Source of the DNA: an uncultured Porphyromonadaceae bacterium
GTDB lineage: Bacteria; Bacteroidota; Bacteroidia; Bacteroidales; Muribaculaceae
Direction: 5' to 3'
Assembly: GCA_947175455.1 (NCBI GenBank)
Contig: CAMWMW010000014.1
Span: 1-10,623, forward strand
DNA length: 10,623 nt
The position numbers were made by a program, and so were the translations under genes. Shown here piece by piece: positions 7,383 to 10,623 of the stretch. Numbering within the stretch: position 1 is the first letter of the stretch; each line of letters opens with the position of its first letter. Below the pieces are notes generated by a model, which ran no database searches, was not told the origin of the DNA, and saw only the letters and a list, made by a program, of their open reading frames with translations.

Positions 7383-7395
7383 TTGTATAATTTTG
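7364..7395 (+). promoter_or_regulatory. Bacteroides-type promoter for the S1/P1 nuclease gene
   Basis: TAATTTTG at 7388-7395 is an exact match to the Bacteroidetes -7 element TAnnTTTG. CTTG at 7364-7367, 20 bases upstream, matches three of four bases of the -33 TTTG element. Transcription would begin near 7402 and give a leader of about 30 nt before the ATG at 7431. This also excludes the upstream in-frame TTG at 7365 as the start, because it would lie upstream of the transcript. Confidence 0.65.
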
Positions 7396-7430
7396 GGGTC
7401 GAATCCATAACACCTAAACTAATTGAACTT

Positions 7431-8216
7431 ATGAAATGCAAGATTAAATTGTGTGTAGCCCTCTGCATTATCGCGATGTCCGCACTGTCGGCTTCGGCAT
7501 GGGGTCGTCTCGGACATGACGCAGTGGCGGGAATCGCCGAAAAACATCTCACGCCCCGGGCAAAGGCAAATATCGAACGCTATCTGGGGAATCATTCAAT
7601 CGTTTATTACGCATCCTGGATGGACTGGGTGAGGCAGATGCCACATTACAGCCACTCAAGCCGCTGGCATGCATCGAATGTCGATTCTCTGGGCGTTTAT
7701 TACCCGAGCCAGCGACGCGATGCCGTTGAAGGATGCAGAAAGACTTTCGAGAATCTGCGGCACCACAAGGAGATGACAGATTCAGCCGTTGCCGACAATA
7801 TAAAACTTTTTGTGCACATCGTCGGTGACATGCATTGTCCCGGCCATGCGTTCTATACAGGCTATGACCAGAAGAATATCTATTTCACGCTAAACGGAAA
7901 GAAAGCCCAGGTTCATGATTTCTGGGACAACTGGGTGCTTGACCAGCATCCATGGCAATATAAGGAATACGTAGAGCAACTCGACAGATTCGATGACCGT
8001 CAGATAGCGGAAATGCAGAAAGGTACGCCTGAGGAATGGGCTACCGAATCAGGGAAAGCTATCTCCGCAACCTACGGATGGTTTGAAAACGGCAGGGATT
8101 ACGACAAAGCCGAGACCTACGGCAGAATCCTCGCCGGAGAAAAGATCGCTCACGAACGCATTGTGCGCGCCGGCTACCGTCTCGCACGCCTGCTGAACGA
8201 AGTCTTCGATTATTAG
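7431..8216 (+). CDS. Exported S1/P1-family zinc-dependent nuclease (261 aa)
   Basis: S1/P1 nucleases use three zinc ions to cleave single-stranded DNA/RNA and 3'-nucleotides outside the cytoplasm. The signal peptide is residues 1-23, cleaved ASA|WG, which makes Trp24 the new N-terminus; in this family the free N-terminal Trp is itself a zinc ligand. All nine expected ligands are present: Trp24, His29 (W-x4-H), Asp65 (SWMDW), His80 (RWHASN), His129, Asp133 and His139 in HIVGDMHCPGH, then His162 and Asp166 (HDFWD). The start is ATG 7431 rather than TTG 7365, because the signal peptide begins there and a promoter lies between them. The usual HQPxH after the Asp reads HCPGH here, placing a Cys at 136 beside the metal site. 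It has its own promoter and follows a strong terminator, so it is probably monocistronic. Likely role: breaking down extracellular or periplasmic nucleic acid for scavenging. Confidence 0.95.
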   Translation: MKCKIKLCVALCIIAMSALSASAWGRLGHDAVAGIAEKHLTPRAKANIERYLGNHSIVYYASWMDWVRQMPHYSHSSRWHASNVDSLGVYYPSQRRDAVEGCRKTFENLRHHKEMTDSAVADNIKLFVHIVGDMHCPGHAFYTGYDQKNIYFTLNGKKAQVHDFWDNWVLDQHPWQYKEYVEQLDRFDDRQIAEMQKGTPEEWATESGKAISATYGWFENGRDYDKAETYGRILAGEKIAHERIVRAGYRLARLLNEVFDY

Positions 8217-9169
8217 CCCTCCTCTTCGGAGTCATCACGCTCGCGATGCTCGTAGGCATCAACGATGCGCTGAACCAAAGGATGTCTTACGATATCCTTT
8301 TTTTCATATTCTATGACACCTATTCCTTTCACCCCTTTAAGTATTCTGAGAGCCTGGAGCAAACCGCTCTGCACGGTTCGCGGAAGGTCGATCTGTGTGG
8401 TGTCGCCGGTGATTATCATCTTGCCGTTCATTCCCAGACGCGTCAGGAACATCTTCATCTGATGGCGCGTGGTGTTCTGCGCCTCGTCAAGAATTATGAC
8501 TGCATCGTTCAGCGTGCGCCCGCGCATGAAGGCAAGGGGAGCTATCTGAATGGTCTGCGCCTCCATGTATTCCTTAAGCTTCTGCTGGGGAATCATATCC
8601 TCCAGCGCATCGTAGAGCGGCTGCAGGTACGGATCTATCTTGTCTTTCATGTCGCCGGGCAAGAAACCGAGCTTCTCACCCGCCTCCACGGCAGGGCGGG
8701 AAAGGATTATCTTGCGGCACTGCTTGTTTTTGAGCGCGTGCACGGCAAGGGCTATCGCGATATATGTCTTGCCCGTTCCCGCCGGACCGAGCGCGAACGT
8801 AAGGTCATTCTGTGCGAAACTCTTCACCATCCTTGTCTGGTTGGCGTTGCGCGGAGCTATGGGCTTGCCGTTCTGACCATATATTATCACACCTTCCGCA
8901 TTGACCTCCTTCGGTGGATCTCCGCGAACTATATCTATGATCGCTTCTTCGTCAAGACGGTTGTATCTGGCGGCATGAGCCTCTATGGCATGTATCTTTT
9001 TCTCGAATTCGGCAGTCTCGCTCTCTTCTCCGATGACCTTGATCACATTGCCGCGCGCCGCCATCCGCAACTTAGGGAAAAGATTGCGTATAAGACTTAT
9101 ATTTGCATTGTTGACCCCATAAAACGTCTGGGGGTCCACATTGTCGATTATTACTATTCTTTCAATCAT
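8213..9169 (-). CDS. phoH: PhoH-like cytoplasmic ATPase (318 aa)
   Basis: This is a PhoH/YbeZ-family P-loop ATPase, associated with RNA and ribosome metabolism; the exact biochemical role of the family is not settled. Residues about 1-85 form an N-terminal region with a KH-like piece (ARGNVIKVIGE). The PhoH domain follows: Walker A GPAGTGKT at 128-135, SRPAVEAGEKLGFLPGD about 157-173, Walker B VIILDEAQN at 224-232, the sensor-like MIITGDTTQIDLP at 251-263, and the closing DIVRHPLVQRIVDAYE. Length is normal. The start is taken as ATG at 9169; a TTG one codon upstream (9170-9172) is the only nearby alternative. Its TAA stop overlaps the nuclease TAG stop by 4 bp on the opposite strand. It lies 52 bp downstream of sufB on the same strand, so cotranscription is likely; no separate promoter was found. 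Confidence 0.95.
   Translation of the reverse strand: MIERIVIIDNVDPQTFYGVNNANISLIRNLFPKLRMAARGNVIKVIGEESETAEFEKKIHAIEAHAARYNRLDEEAIIDIVRGDPPKEVNAEGVIIYGQNGKPIAPRNANQTRMVKSFAQNDLTFALGPAGTGKTYIAIALAVHALKNKQCRKIILSRPAVEAGEKLGFLPGDMKDKIDPYLQPLYDALEDMIPQQKLKEYMEAQTIQIAPLAFMRGRTLNDAVIILDEAQNTTRHQMKMFLTRLGMNGKMIITGDTTQIDLPRTVQSGLLQALRILKGVKGIGVIEYEKKDIVRHPLVQRIVDAYEHRERDDSEEEG
8277..8304 (+). terminator. Candidate plus-strand terminator embedded in the phoH coding region
   Basis: AAAGGATGTC (8277-8286) pairs with GATATCCTTT (8291-8300) around the loop TTAC, with one G-T pair, and is followed by TTTT then C. Read on the plus strand it has intrinsic-terminator shape and lies about 60 bases beyond the nuclease stop codon, where none is found otherwise. 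The same bases encode the conserved KKDIVRHPL of PhoH, so the shape may be a coincidence of coding. Confidence 0.4.
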
Positions 9170-9186
9170 CAAACTATCTTTATTAC

Positions 9187-9222
9187 CCGGAACCGGTCTG
9201 TATGCCGGAAACCGGTCTTTAT
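9187..9222. repeat. Imperfect 18-bp direct repeat in the sufB-phoH gap
   Basis: CCGGAACCGGTCTGTAT (9187-9203) is repeated as CCGGAAACCGGTCTTTAT (9205-9222), with one inserted A and one substitution. The second copy touches the sufB stop codon. The copies fill most of the 52-bp gap between sufB and phoH. CCGG pairs could form small stems, but there is no terminator-like U-run, so transcription probably continues into phoH. Confidence 0.6.
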
Positions 9223-10622
9223 CATCCGACAGAACCCTCGAGCGAGATCTGCAACAGTTTCTGAGCCTCGACAGCGAACTCCATCGGAAGCTTGTTCATA
9301 ACCTCCTTCGTATAGCCCCCTACGATCAGCCCCACAGCCTCTTCCATCGGGATTCCGCGCTGCATGCAGTAGAAGAGCTGCTCCTCGTTGATTTTCGATG
9401 TAGTCGCCTCATGCTCGACGGTAGATGAATTGTTGCGCACATCGATATAGGGAAAAGTATGCGCCCCGCATTCATCGCCCATCAGCAGAGAGTCGCACTG
9501 TGTGAAATTGCGGCATCCCGACGCATCTTTCGACATGCGCACCAGACCGCGGTAAGAGTTCTGGGACTTGCCCGCAGAAATACCTTTGCTGACGATAGTG
9601 GAACGCGTATTGCGCCCTACGTGTATCATTTTGGTTCCCGTGTCAGCCTGCTGCCAATTGTTAGTGACAGCCACAGAGTAGAACTCGCCGACCGACTCGT
9701 CTCCCTTGAGAACGCATGAAGGGTATTTCCATGTTATCGCCGAGCCTGTCTCGACCTGAGTCCACGATATCTTGGAGCGATGTCCGCGACAAAGACCACG
9801 TTTTGTCACAAAATTATAGATTCCGCCACGCCCGTCCTTGTCACCGGCATACCAGTTCTGGACAGTGCTGTATTTCACTTCCGCCCTCTCCTCGCAGATA
9901 ATCTCCACTATAGCGGCATGAAGCTGGTTTTCATCGCGCATCGGGGCGGTGCAGCCTTCCAGATAGCTGACATAAGCATCATCATCCGCCACAATGAGAG
10001 TACGCTCGAACTGCCCTGTTCCAGAGGCGTTTATACGAAAATATGTGCTGAGTTCCATCGGACAGCGCACACCCTTGGGTATATATACAAACGAGCCGTC
10101 GGAGAATACCGCCGAATTAAGCGCGGCATAATAGTTGTCGCGATAAGGAACGACAGTGCCGAGATACTTCTTCACCAGATCAGGATAATCTTTCACTGCT
10201 TCCGAGAAGGAACAGAAGATTACTCCGAGTTCAGCCAGTTTCTCACGATGCGTTGTCTTCACGCTTACGGAATCCATCACGGCATCGACCGCCACTCCGG
10301 CAAGCTGTTTCTGCTCTTCAAGCGAGATGCCAAGCTTGTTGAAGGTCTTTACAAGCTCCGGATCAACCTCGTCCATGCTCTTCTTAAGCTCCTTCTTTCT
10401 GGGTGCTGCATAATAACTTATCACCTGAAAATCTATAGGCGGGATTTTCAGATGCGCCCACTCCGGAGGAGTCAATGTCTTCCAATAGCGGAAAGCCTTC
10501 AGTCTGAAGTCAAGAAGCCATTCCGGCTCCCCTTTTTTCTCGGAAATGAAGCGCACCACATCCTCGTTGAGACCCGGAGGCACAATTTCCGTGTCTATAT
10601 CCGATGTGAAGCCATATTTATA
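9222..10622 (-). CDS. sufB: SufB, Fe-S cluster assembly scaffold subunit, 5' truncated by window edge
   Basis: SufB forms the SufBC2D complex on which Fe-S clusters are built in the cytoplasm. The frame is open through the right edge: [13 protein letters not shown] precedes the GTG at 10583, and this is typical SufB N-terminal sequence, so the GTG is an internal Val and the real start lies outside, roughly 15-30 codons further. Counting the first visible residue as 1 (466 visible), the C-terminal core is complete: the cysteine of [10 protein letters not shown] is Cys376, and [10 protein letters not shown] supplies His404 and Glu405, spaced exactly as Cys405/His433/Glu434 in E. coli SufB. A further conserved Cys is in [26 protein letters not shown] is another strong family signature. 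Ahead of it in transcription may lie a regulator or other suf genes; after it comes phoH, not sufC. Confidence 0.97.
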   Translation of the reverse strand, partial: YKYGFTSDIDTEIVPPGLNEDVVRFISEKKGEPEWLLDFRLKAFRYWKTLTPPEWAHLKIPPIDFQVISYYAAPRKKELKKSMDEVDPELVKTFNKLGISLEEQKQLAGVAVDAVMDSVSVKTTHREKLAELGVIFCSFSEAVKDYPDLVKKYLGTVVPYRDNYYAALNSAVFSDGSFVYIPKGVRCPMELSTYFRINASGTGQFERTLIVADDDAYVSYLEGCTAPMRDENQLHAAIVEIICEERAEVKYSTVQNWYAGDKDGRGGIYNFVTKRGLCRGHRSKISWTQVETGSAITWKYPSCVLKGDESVGEFYSVAVTNNWQQADTGTKMIHVGRNTRSTIVSKGISAGKSQNSYRGLVRMSKDASGCRNFTQCDSLLMGDECGAHTFPYIDVRNNSSTVEHEATTSKINEEQLFYCMQRGIPMEEAVGLIVGGYTKEVMNKLPMEFAVEAQKLLQISLEGSVG

Positions 10623-10623
10623 T

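Noticed and set aside
8246..9301. Long plus-strand reading frame (351 codons) opposite phoH and the end of sufB
   Set aside because: It is antisense to conserved PhoH and SufB sequence, has no recognisable domain, signal peptide or promoter, and low-stop antisense frames are expected at this base composition.
10581..10583. GTG (complement) at 10583 as the start of sufB
   Set aside because: Typical SufB sequence [13 protein letters not shown] precedes it in frame to the window edge, so the codon is an internal Val.

Overview
The window looks like a chromosomal piece from a gut-type member of the order Bacteroidales, most likely Muribaculaceae or a near relative. Evidence for this is an adjacent SusC/SusD pair, exported proteins ending in a GxYIxxGKK-type tail, a promoter of the Bacteroides type (TTTG-like / TAnnTTTG) and no Shine-Dalgarno sequence at the readable starts. 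The family-level placement is inference from protein style and moderate G+C. No rRNA, tRNA, CRISPR or transposase is visible.

Left part, plus strand (1-4772): the 3' nearly complete part of a SusC-type TonB-dependent transporter runs in from the left edge, and its SusD lipoprotein starts on the base after its stop codon. Together they form an outer-membrane nutrient importer. No glycosidase, sensor or sigma/anti-sigma gene is in view, so the substrate is unknown.

Middle, plus strand (4773-7249): directly after susD lies a striking 144-bp array of sixteen 9-bp units. Its first five units are the reverse complement of the following ones, in the same register, so the RNA can form a long hairpin and several alternative folds. 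Then come an unrecognised secreted 275-aa protein and a secreted M6-family zinc metalloprotease. Both end in the same kind of C-terminal sorting-like tail. A 9-bp hairpin separates them and a perfect 22-bp terminator stem closes the block.

Right part (7250-10623): a plus-strand exported S1/P1 nuclease has its own promoter and a complete set of zinc ligands. It meets the minus-strand phoH head-on, with stop codons overlapping by 4 bp; a candidate terminator for the nuclease lies inside the phoH coding region. Upstream of phoH on the minus strand is sufB (Fe-S cluster scaffold), which runs off the right edge.

Functionally, the left and middle parts concern capture and breakdown of external polymers (transporter, protease, nuclease), while phoH and sufB are housekeeping. 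Both edge genes are truncated: the internal ATG at 21 and GTG at 10583 are not their real starts. The 9-bp array is the least ordinary element in the window.
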